From the NCBI GenBank assembly GCA_016792845.1, contig JAEUKH010000032.1:32304-96303 (forward strand): DNA of 64,000 nucleotides, read 5' to 3'. Source of the stretch: Myxococcales bacterium. GTDB taxonomy: Bacteria > Myxococcota_A > Polyangia > Polyangiales > Ga0077539. The notes below the pieces were generated by a model. It was given only the letters and a program-made list of their open reading frames with translations, was not told where the DNA came from and searched no databases. Made by a program: the position numbers and the translations under genes. Shown piece after piece: positions 51,502 through 61,400 of this stretch; position 1 is the stretch's first letter; each line of letters starts with the position of its first letter.

Positions 51502-52389
51502 GTGGCACTGGCCGGTATCATCAAGACCATGCGGCCCAAGCAGTGGGTGAAGAATCTCTTCGTCCTGGCTCCGGTCGTGTTTGCGAAGAACTTGTTTCAT
51601 GAGCCGATCCTGCTGAGGGCCGCGGCCGCCTTTGCGGGGTTTTCAGTGTTGGCCGGGGCGGTCTACACGATCAATGACCTGGCCGATGCCGACGACGATC
51701 GACGGCATCCGACCAAACGATACCGACCCATTGCAAGCGGCGAAGTTCCACCCGGGGTGGCGAAAGTTGCCGCGGTGGTGATGGTGGTGAGCGCGCTCGG
51801 GGGCACGCTCTGGCTCGACTGGCGCGTGGGCGTCACGGCCCTGGCGTACCTTGTGTTGAACCTCGCGTACTCGTTCAAGCTCAAACAAATCGCCTACCTT
51901 GACGTGGGGTGCATCGCGCTGGGCTTTGTCTTCCGCGTGGTCGCGGGGTGTTACGCGGTCTCGACCCCGTCGCAGCCCATCCGCCCTTCGCTCCTTTTGC
52001 TGCTTTGCACCGCATTCCTGTCACTCTTCCTCGGGTTTGGAAAGCGCTATCACGAGCTCTCGGTGAACGCCGCGAAGGCCCGCGATGCGCTGCGTTTCTA
52101 CTCCCTCCCGATGCTCCGCGGCGCGCTCTGGGTGACGGCCCTGGCCACCGTGGGGGTCTACCTCGCGTGGACCCTCGACCCGCCTGAAATCTTCCGTTTC
52201 GCGCGTGATTATCTCTGGGTCACGACGCCCTTCGTGCTCTTCGGCATCGGCCGATTTGTGCGCCTCTTGGGCTCGAAGCACGGCGAATCGCCCACCGACG
52301 CGATGCTCAAAGACGTGCCCTTCGTGCTGACCATCATCACCTGGGGCATCCTCGTGGTGAGCATTCTTTACCGCCTGCGCCCGACCTGA
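51502..52389 (+). CDS. UbiA-family prenyltransferase, decaprenyl-phosphate phosphoribosyltransferase-like
   Basis: The 295-residue protein has about eight membrane helices. The MRPKQWVKNLFVLAPVVFA start and the Asp-rich NDLADADDDRRHPTKRYRPIASG motif are typical of the DPPR-synthase branch, which transfers phosphoribose to polyprenyl phosphate in arabinan-type sugar synthesis. Substrate is inferred from the motif. Starts at GTG 51481, GTG 51502 or ATG 51529 are possible; 51502 gives the usual N-terminal length. The stop overlaps the plsC start by one base. Confidence 0.85.
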   Translation: MALAGIIKTMRPKQWVKNLFVLAPVVFAKNLFHEPILLRAAAAFAGFSVLAGAVYTINDLADADDDRRHPTKRYRPIASGEVPPGVAKVAAVVMVVSALGGTLWLDWRVGVTALAYLVLNLAYSFKLKQIAYLDVGCIALGFVFRVVAGCYAVSTPSQPIRPSLLLLLCTAFLSLFLGFGKRYHELSVNAAKARDALRFYSLPMLRGALWVTALATVGVYLAWTLDPPEIFRFARDYLWVTTPFVLFGIGRFVRLLGSKHGESPTDAMLKDVPFVLTIITWGILVVSILYRLRPT

Positions 52390-53147
52390 TGACCCCTCGC
52401 GAGACGCTCCGCGCGGCGGGCCGCGGTCTTCGCCTCGGCGCCATGACGGGGCTCGAAGTGAGCCACCTCCTCGTCGACGCGCGCCGACACCCTGGGGTCT
52501 TCGCCCTGCGCGACGCGCACGTTCGCCGGTGGGCCGCCGGGGTGCTCGACGCCCTCGCGGTGCGTCGGGCGGTGCAGTACGCCAGCCCCTTGGCCGAGGG
52601 CTACCTCGTCGGCGGGCGCATGGTGGTGTCGAGCCACCGCTCGATGCTCGACATCCCGATTCTTCTCTCATGTTTTGGCGGTCACCTCCTCTCGCGCGAC
52701 GATCTCGCGAAGTGGCCTGTGGTGGGCAGGCTCGCGCCCCTGGCGGGCACGCTCTACGTCGACCGTTCGAGCCTCGCGAGCGGCGCGGCGGCGCTGCGTG
52801 TGATGACCGAGCGCCTCGACGCGGGGCGCACCGTGGGGGTTTTCGCCGAGGGCACCACCTACCCCGACGACCTCGTGCGACCCTTTCACCCCGGCGCCTT
52901 CGTGGCCGCCTCGCGGAGCGGCGCCGAGATCGTGCCCGTCGGCATGGCCTACGCCGACCCGCGCGCGACCTATTTTCAAGAGCCCTTCGGCGCCCACGCG
53001 AGGCGCCTCATCGCGGCCCCCGAGACCCTCGTGGCGGTGCGAGTCGGGGCGCCCATCGCGGCGCGCGGGTGCTCGGCGCGGGCCCTCACGGCGAAGGTCC
53101 ACGCGACGGTGCAGACCCTCGTCGACGAGGCGAGGCAGAGCCTGTGA
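52389..53147 (+). CDS. plsC: 1-acyl-glycerol-3-phosphate acyltransferase
   Basis: The 252-residue protein has the acyltransferase motifs VSSHRSMLDIPIL (HX4D), GTLYVDRSS, FAEGTTYPDD and VPVGMAY in order. It probably adds the second acyl chain in phosphatidic acid synthesis or acylates another lipid. The segment between motifs is standard for PlsC. The start overlaps the previous stop (TGATG) and the stop overlaps the next start (GTGA), so the three genes form one unit. Confidence 0.9.
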   Translation: MTPRETLRAAGRGLRLGAMTGLEVSHLLVDARRHPGVFALRDAHVRRWAAGVLDALAVRRAVQYASPLAEGYLVGGRMVVSSHRSMLDIPILLSCFGGHLLSRDDLAKWPVVGRLAPLAGTLYVDRSSLASGAAALRVMTERLDAGRTVGVFAEGTTYPDDLVRPFHPGAFVAASRSGAEIVPVGMAYADPRATYFQEPFGAHARRLIAAPETLVAVRVGAPIAARGCSARALTAKVHATVQTLVDEARQSL

Positions 53148-53590
53148 TCACCTGGCACGAGGCGCCCTTCGAGGCCCTCTCTCCCGCGCAGCTCTACGAC
53201 ATCATCGCCCTGCGCCAGCGGGTCTTCGTGGTCGAGCAAGACGCCGCGTACCAAGAGCTCGACGGCCTCGATGTTGACGCCGTACACATCTCAGGCCGTG
53301 ACGCCTCGGGGGCCCTGCTGGCTTACCTCCGCTTGCGCCCTGGGGTTGGCGGGGCTGCGCCGCGGCTTGAGCGCGTGGTGGTGGCGCCCTCGCATCGGGC
53401 GCAAGGCTTGGGGCGCGCGCTGATGGCCGTGGGCCTCGCGGCGGCGCGCCGTCGCTGGCCGGGCGTGTCGCTCCGCATCGAGGCCCTGGCGTACCTCACC
53501 CGCTTCTACGAGGCCCTGGGGTTTCAGCCCTGCGGTGCGCCGTACACCGCGTGGGGGTGGGCGCATCTACCCATGGTCACGTCGCTGTAA
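53144..53590 (+). CDS. GNAT acetyltransferase, ElaA-like
   Basis: The 148-residue protein matches the ElaA branch of GNAT enzymes: LYDIIALRQRVFVVEQDAAYQELDGLD at the N-terminus and the acetyl-CoA loop VVVAPSHRAQGLGRALM. The C-terminus (YLTRFYEALGF) completes the fold. The acceptor is unknown. The GTG start overlaps the plsC stop by four bases. The last 24 bp overlap the convergent ATP-grasp gene. Confidence 0.88.
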   Translation: MITWHEAPFEALSPAQLYDIIALRQRVFVVEQDAAYQELDGLDVDAVHISGRDASGALLAYLRLRPGVGGAAPRLERVVVAPSHRAQGLGRALMAVGLAAARRRWPGVSLRIEALAYLTRFYEALGFQPCGAPYTAWGWAHLPMVTSL

Positions 53591-54855
53591 CACCCGCAAG
53601 AGCGCGCCGCGGGCGATGGGCGCGGTGGCGACGAGGTCGAGCCCTCGCCAGGCGCAGTTTGCCCCGTCGGGGCTCGCAGATAGGAGCGGCAGCCAGCGCG
53701 AGGGAGCGCCCCCGCGGGTCACCCTGAAGGCGCCGGTGTGGGCCTCGGCGTCATGATCGACGGTGGTGATGTTGACAGTGTCAACATTCCACCGCGCGCC
53801 TTCGCCCGAGAGGATGGTCTGGTGGGGTGCGAGGTCTTCGGCGGCGACGAGGCGGGGGCCGTGCTCGGGGGTGTCGACGCGGGCGTAGCGCGGTCGCAGG
53901 GCGCGCTGTCGGCGCAGGGCCGTGGCGAGGATGGTCTCAAGAAAGCCGCGGTGCCCGCCGGGTGAGGCCGCGAGGATGAAGTCAGCGCTGCCGAACTCGC
54001 CGGGGGGGTAGAAGATGCCGCAGTTGGGGTTGATTTCGAGGAGGTAGAGTCTCTCGTCGGCGCCGAGGCGAAAGTCGCAGCGGCCGTAGCCCGTGGCGCT
54101 CATGGCCGCGAAGAAGCGTTCGCTGGCGCGGCGGAGCGTGTCGGCGAGGGGCCCGTCTTCGACGACCCGGGTCTGCATCTGCGCGTGGTCGACCCACTTC
54201 AGCGCGTAGTGTTTGAAGCCCACCCCTGGGGGGAAGATGAACTCGACCGGGGTGTAACTCACCGGCCCTTCGGGGCCCTCGGCCACGAGCACGGTGAACT
54301 CGCGTCCGGCGATGTAGCGCTCGACCAAGGCCGCGCCGTAGCCCTCGATGGCCGTCGCGAGGGCGAGCCTGAGGGCGTCGACGTCGTCGACCCGAGAGGC
54401 CGGAGTGAGCCCGACCGAGCCGTATCCGTTCGGGTGCTTGACGATCAACGGGAAACCCAACCGCGCCGCGATGTCTTCGGCTTCGAGGGCCGCATGGGCC
54501 TCGCACGAGGCCGGCGTCGCGACCCCGGCGGCGTGGGCCGCGAGCTTCATGTCGAGGCGGCTCGGTTCGTAGAAATCGCGGGTGGCGCCGGTGAACGCGA
54601 GGCCCTGACGGGAGAGGGCTTCGACCACCTCGACGCCCGCGCGGGGCTCCTCCCAGGCGCCGTCGCAGAGGTTGATGAAGACCTCGAAGCCCTCGGCGCG
54701 CAAGCGCCTCACCTCGGCGATGGCGGTCGCCTTGTGGAGCCTGGCCTCGACGTAGGTGTGGGCGTCGAGGTAGCCCTTCAAGAGCGCGGCGATGTCGTGG
54801 TCGGCGCTCTCGCCGGTGGGCGAAGGGTCAGTGGCGCTGCGAAGAATGCAGAGCT

Positions 54856-54859
<4 letters not shown>
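53567..54859 (-). CDS. ATP-grasp ligase with C-terminal SET-like domain
   Basis: The 430-residue protein has an ATP-grasp domain similar to D-Ala-D-Ala ligases (about 1-310): INLCDGAWEEPRAGVEVVEAL, FPLIVKHPNGYGSVGL, and the metal-binding block YLLEINPNCGIFYPPGEFGS. The last 110 residues read like a SET methyltransferase core: RLVAAEDLAPHQTIL, then SASPDGANCAWRGLDLVATAPIARGALL, where SET proteins have an Asn-containing loop and an Ile-xx-Gly motif. The usual His of that loop and the terminal Tyr are not evident. The ATG overlaps the rarA stop. A 19-bp perfect palindrome lies inside at 53769-53787. Confidence 0.75.
53769..53787. repeat. 19-bp perfect palindrome related to the TTGAC-N5-GTCAA motif
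   Basis: ATGTTGACAGTGTCAACAT is a perfect palindrome around a central G. It carries the same half-sites as the comEC sites but with 3 instead of 5 bases between them. In the gene it encodes NVDTVNI. Confidence 0.8.
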
Positions 54860-56220
<1,361 letters not shown>

Positions 56221-56325
56221 GTCGCCTGCGGTTGTAGGCCAACACGAGCCCGGGCGCTCGTTTTCGGCGCATGGCGCGGTCGCCCCGTGCGCCCCCTCGG
56301 GCACCCGCAAGGGCTGCGCCGCAGT

Positions 56326-56370
56326 GTTGTGTAAAGTATCTAAATCAATCGACAATGTGCGTGATTTTGC
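56326..56370. promoter_or_regulatory. AT-rich island between rarA and the permease pair
   Basis: This stretch of roughly 45 bp (GTTGTGTAAAGTATCTAAAT onward) is far richer in A and T than its surroundings. It lies about 110 bp upstream of the rarA start and 140 bp upstream of the permease start. It probably holds a rarA promoter, but no box pair fits well. Confidence 0.35.
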
Positions 56371-56506
56371 CCACCCACGGGGGCTGCCGCCTCGCCCGCG
56401 GCGGGGCGTCTTGCGGGCCGGCCGGCGCGGCGGCGCGTGCGTGAGAATCGCTGCGCGGGCGCTTCGGCGCTGCCAAGGGGGGGCGCGGCTTTGGTAGCGT
56501 CGCGGG

Positions 56507-57523
56507 GTGCGACGACCGGTGTTGCCCTGGGTGATGGCTGCGGCCGCGGTGCTGCTGGTGCTGAACGTGTCGGTGTGGCTCGCCGGGGCGGCGCCGCGCG
56601 AGGTGCTCGTGCGGGTGTTCGCGGGCACCTTCGGCTCGGGCTACGGCCTCGGTCAGACCCTCGCCAAGGCCACGCCCTTGATCTTCACGGGCACCGCGGT
56701 GGCGTTCGCGCTGCGGGCGCGCCTCTTCAACATCGGCGCCGAGGGGCAGTGCCTCGCGGGGGTGCTCGGGTGCGCGGTGCTCGGGGCGGCGCTCCCGGCG
56801 TCGACGCCGTGGGTGCTCGCGGTGCCGCTCTGCGCCTTGGCCGCGATGCTCGGGGGCGGCCTCGTCGGGGGCCTCGCGGGGTGGCTCCGGGGGCGCTTCG
56901 GCACCCACGAGGTGCTCTCGACGCTGATGCTCAACGGCCTCGTGTCGGTGCTGACGACGTGGCTCTACGGCGGGCCCTTGCGGGTCGGCGCCCAGGTGCA
57001 CACCCGCGACGTGGTGGCCGGGGCGCGCATGCCCATGCTCGGCCACGGGGTCACCGCGTTTCGCGGCAGCGCCCTCAACCTGTCGCTCGTGCTGGCCGTC
57101 GCGGTGGCCTTCGCGGCGCACCTCTACCTCACCCGCACCCGCGGCGGGCTGGCCCTCCGCGCGCTCGGCGGGAGCGAGCAGACCGCCTCCGCCTTGGGCA
57201 TCGCGGTGGGGCCCGCGCAGCTTCGGGCGATGACCGTCTCGGGCGCCATCGCGGGGCTCGCGGCGCTGCATCTCGTGCTCGGGGTGAAGGGCTACGCAGA
57301 GCAGGGGCTCGGCGTGGGCGTGGGCTTCGTGGGCCTCGCGGTGGCCCTGGTGGGGGCCGCGCGGCCTGTGGGGATGGTGCTCGCGGCGGTGCTCTTCGGC
57401 GCCCTGGCCTATGGCGGGCTCGTGGTCAACGCGATGGTGCCCGCCGACGTCTTGAACGTCGCCCAGGCCGCCGCGATGGTGGCCGCCGCGGCCGGCGCGC
57501 TGCGCCCGCGGAGTTTCTCATGA
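56507..57523 (+). CDS. BMP-type nucleoside/sugar ABC permease, first subunit
   Basis: The 338-residue permease has eight to ten helices and the family hallmark LFNIGAEGQCLAGVL, typical of YufP/NupP-type permeases that import nucleosides with a BMP-family lipoprotein. The EVLSTLMLNGLV block also fits. GTG 56507 follows TAGCGT by 6 nt. The stop overlaps the next start (ATGA). The matching ATPase and binding protein genes are not in the window. Confidence 0.9.
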   Translation: MRRPVLPWVMAAAAVLLVLNVSVWLAGAAPREVLVRVFAGTFGSGYGLGQTLAKATPLIFTGTAVAFALRARLFNIGAEGQCLAGVLGCAVLGAALPASTPWVLAVPLCALAAMLGGGLVGGLAGWLRGRFGTHEVLSTLMLNGLVSVLTTWLYGGPLRVGAQVHTRDVVAGARMPMLGHGVTAFRGSALNLSLVLAVAVAFAAHLYLTRTRGGLALRALGGSEQTASALGIAVGPAQLRAMTVSGAIAGLAALHLVLGVKGYAEQGLGVGVGFVGLAVALVGAARPVGMVLAAVLFGALAYGGLVVNAMVPADVLNVAQAAAMVAAAAGALRPRSFS

Positions 57524-58416
57524 ACGCGCTCCTGGCCTTCATCGCGCAGGTGTTGACGGTGACGCCGCCGCTCTTGTTTGCGGCCCTCGGGGGTGTGGTG
57601 AGCGAGCGCGCGGGGGTCGCCACGGTGGCCCTCGAAGGCTACCTCCTCGGCGGGGCCTTCACCGCGGTGGTGCTGAGCCTCGCGACGCACTCGGTGGCCC
57701 TCGGGCTTCTCGCGACCCTCGCGGCGGGGGCCGCGATGGGGCTCGTGTTCGCGCTCTGCGTGGTGGGGCTCCGGGCCCAGCCGATCGTCGCCGGGGTGGC
57801 CTTCAACGTGCTGATGGCCTCGTTGACGCGGGTGCTCTTGAAGGTGCTCTACGACTCGGCGTCGAACTCGCCCGCGCTCGCGACGGTGACACGGGCGGGG
57901 GCCTCGACGGGGGTCGCCTCGCTCGTCGACGCGATGGCCCAGCCGACGTTGTGGCTCGCGCCGGTGGCTGTGCTGGGCCTCGGGTGGATGTTCCGTGACA
58001 CGGTGCTCGGGTTGCGAATCACCGCGGTCGGTGAGCACCCTCGGGCGGCCCAGACCCGCGGCGTGTCGCTCTCGCGGGTGCGCACCGAGGCGCTGGTCTT
58101 GGGCGCGATGGTGGCCGCGCTGGGGGGCGCCGCGCTGGGTCTCCATCAGCGACAGTTTCTCGCGTACATGAGCGGCGGTCGCGGGTTTCTCGCGCTCGCG
58201 GCGGTGATCTTGGGGCGATGGGAGCCGCGCCGTGCGGCCCTTTGGGCCGTGGCGTTGGGGGCCTTGCAGGCGCTCGAGGCCTCGCTCGAAGGGGTCGTGC
58301 CGGTGCCCTCGGCCTTGCTCCAGGCGATGCCCTTCGCGCTCACGCTGCTGGTGGTGTCGGGCAAGCTGGGCCGCGCGCGCGCGCCGGCGGCCCTGGGCAG
58401 TTCGGGCGAAGGCTGA
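57520..58416 (+). CDS. BMP-type nucleoside/sugar ABC permease, second subunit
   Basis: This 298-residue partner of the previous permease is of the YufQ/NupQ type. TPPLLFAALGGVVSERAGVATVALEGYLLGGAF is split over its first two helices, and GLRITAVGEHPRAAQTRGVSLSRVR is the cytoplasmic loop that contacts the ATPase. The two subunits form the membrane channel. The stop lies 6 bp from the convergent stop of the sigma-linked VWA gene, so the operon ends here. Confidence 0.9.
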   Translation: MNALLAFIAQVLTVTPPLLFAALGGVVSERAGVATVALEGYLLGGAFTAVVLSLATHSVALGLLATLAAGAAMGLVFALCVVGLRAQPIVAGVAFNVLMASLTRVLLKVLYDSASNSPALATVTRAGASTGVASLVDAMAQPTLWLAPVAVLGLGWMFRDTVLGLRITAVGEHPRAAQTRGVSLSRVRTEALVLGAMVAALGGAALGLHQRQFLAYMSGGRGFLALAAVILGRWEPRRAALWAVALGALQALEASLEGVVPVPSALLQAMPFALTLLVVSGKLGRARAPAALGSSGEG

Positions 58417-58422
58417 GCGCCC

Positions 58423-61400
58423 TCACCACGCCGGGACGAGCTGCGCCTCGCGGGTCACCCTGAGGCTCCCCACGGCGGCGCGGCTGACGCCTTGGGCGAG
58501 GGTGAATCCCCAGCTGCGGCGCTCCCCGAGGGCGACCATCGAGACGCTCCCCGAGACGCTCGGGCCGTTGAGGTCGTTGCGCACCACCTCGACGCGCCAA
58601 TCGCCAGTGCTGGCCCGGGCGACGCCGAGCTCTTCGTGGCTGAGGTCGAGCGGGCCGCCCACGGTGACGCCGCGCGAGGTCGCCCAGGCGAAGCGACGCC
58701 CCTGCGGGTCGATCAGCACGAGGTCGAGGTCGACCCCGCCGCTCCAGCGCGCCGAGGCGGTGAGCTCGCCCCGGGCGCCGAGGTCGACGGGGCCGCTCGG
58801 AGGCGCCGCCGACGCGAGCCTGCCGCGCAACGCGAGGTCTCTCACGGTGTTGCGCATCAGCTCGGCCGCGTCGCTGTGATGCTGGGCCCGGGCGCACCCG
58901 AGGGCGGCCCCAAGGTGGCCCTCGTCGGCGCGAATCTCGGCCGCGGCGATGCGGTGGGCGCAGGCCGCGCGGGGCTCGCCGCTGCGGTCGTAGAGGAGCG
59001 CCAGGCGCTCGTGGGCGGCGAGGTCTTCGGGGCGCACATCGACCACCCCTGAGAGCACCCTGACCGAGCCCTCGCGGTCGCCGTTTCGCGCGAGGAGGTC
59101 GGCCTTGGCCGCGAGCGCGTCGACGTCGAGGGGGTCGCGCCCGAGCCAGCGGTCGACCACCTGGTCGGCCTCGCCCAGCGCGCCGCCGAGCGAGAGCCAG
59201 CGGTAGAGCTCGCGGTGTCGGTCGCGGCTGTCGGGGTTGGCCAGGAGGTTGCGTCGCGCCGTCTCGATGCGCGCGGTGTAGTCGCCCTCATCGCGCGCGG
59301 CGCTGAGGGCTGCGCGGCGGACCCAGGTGCGTCGCATCCACTGGCCCGGGCCGCGGCGACCGAGCGAGGCGAAGCTGCCGCCGACCACACGGCCCGGCAT
59401 CACCGCGTCGGCGGGCACCGACGGCGCGGGGGCGGCCGCCGAAGCCTCGGCCCGCATGGGGCGCGCGGTCGGCGCGGCGGGCGCGGGGGTGGCGGTGACC
59501 ACGGCGCTTTGACGCTGGGTCTCGGTGTTCGACAGGTCGTCGAGGCCCCCGGCCCGAGAGCGGCGCTCGCGGCCGATCGACGTGTCGCCGCGCCCGGCGC
59601 CGCCGAGCCCTTGCCCCGAGGCCCCGAGGAGCCCCGTGGGTTCAGCCTCGCCTGCGCCCGCGCCCCCTTCGTCGTCGGGTTCGGCGGCGGCGAGGGTTCC
59701 AGAATTGACACCCGTCGAGGCGGTTTCGCCCGTCCAGGTTTCTGAATTTACAACACTGCGATCGATGCCGAAGGCCCGAAACATGGCCTCGCTTTCGAGC
59801 ACCAGGAGCGAGGTGTGTCGGCTCGACACCCGGTACCGCTGCGAGAGCGCGACGGCCTCGGCGCGGGCGTTCGGCTCGGGGCTCGCGTCGAGGTCGGCCA
59901 CCCGCGCGGCGGCATACAACCGCGGCACGAACGCGTTGCCTGCGTCGCTCTGCACCGCGACCGCGAGGGGGTATCGGGCTTCGAAGGGCGCGCCATCGAC
60001 GCTCCCGCGGAGCACCACGTCGCCCTGCACCGAGGGCGCATCGGCCCGCGCGTGAACGAGCAGCTCGCCGCCCGCCCTGAGGTTCGCGAGGCGTTGCGGC
60101 GCGCCGTCGCGCAGGCCCCCCGGGAGCTCGACCACCGGGTCGCGCAGCACCACCCCGAAGGTCGCCTCAAGCACGTTGAGCGCGGCGGTGTCGAGGCGCT
60201 CTCCGGGCGCGTAGGGCACCAGTACGCCGCCGCCGGCTTGGGCGAGCGATTCGAGCCCTGCGGTGTCGCCCGCGCCGATGCTCACCGCGGTGACCGTCGC
60301 GTCGGGGCGCCCGCCCACGCTCTCGCGCACGGCCCGTTCGAGGGTGGCGGTGCGACGAAAGCCCGCGGTTGCGATGCCGTCGCCGAGGTAGACCACCCGC
60401 AGCGCGCGGTCGGCGCGGCTGCCCTCGGCGACCCGAACGGCCTGGTCGATCATGCCCACGAGGTCGCTCGCGCCCGCGGGCTCGACCCGTTGCAGGAAGC
60501 GAATGGCGTCGCGGGCGGCGTCGCTGTCGGCGCCGACGAGGCCGCCGGGCATGGCGTTGCAGCGGGCGTCGCACGCGAGCACCGTGAGGCGGTCGCGGGG
60601 GTCCATCTCGGAGACGATGGCGCCCACGAGGCGGCCCACGCGGCTCCAGCGTTCGCCCACCATCGAGCGCGACGCGTCGACCACGAAGACGTAGTCGCGG
60701 GGCCGCGCGTTGAGGGTGCGGGGCAGCTCGGGGCGCAGCGCGAGGGTCACAAACCCGCGGTTGTCAGCGAGCAACTCTGACGATGGCGCCTCGGCGCCCT
60801 GGTAGCCCCAGGCCGTCATCGGGCGCCCCGCGTCGGGCAGGGCGTACTCGACGGCGAGGTCGCCCGAGGGCACAAACGCGCTCTGAGAGAGGCGCATCCG
60901 GCGAGCGCCCGCGGGGCTGTCACCCACCACGTCGGCGAGGGGGTAGCCCCGCACCGAGACGCCGCGGGCCGCGTCGTGGCCGAGCACCTGGACGTCGACG
61001 TCGAAGCGATCGACCCGGGTGCTCGCGGCGGGGTCGTGCGGGAGCGGGTAGACATACCGCCGCAGCCCCCCAGAGGGCGCCAAGGTCTGCGTATAGGTCA
61101 AGCGAACACGGCGCTCGCCCCGCGCCGGGATGGGAAACACCCGCAGCTCCGAGCGCCCCCCGCGCTGCCACTCGAGCAGCGCCGGGTCGCGCCACGGGCC
61201 CGGCACCCACACGTACTCTTCGACCGTCTGCTGAGGGCGCGGCGTCGCGTTGCGGATCACCCCGCGCCAGATCGCCGCGGCCCGGTCGCGCGCCACGAAG
61301 GCGCCCGATTGCATCGCGCCGTCGACGTCGAGGGCGAGGTCTTCCATCAGGGCCTCGGGCGGCACCGGGAAGCGGTAGATGCCCTCTAACTCGTTGCCCG

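Noticed and set aside
59705..59718. TTGACACCCGTCGA in the sigma-partner gene
   Set aside because: The spacer is four bases and the second half-site is imperfect, so it was not counted.
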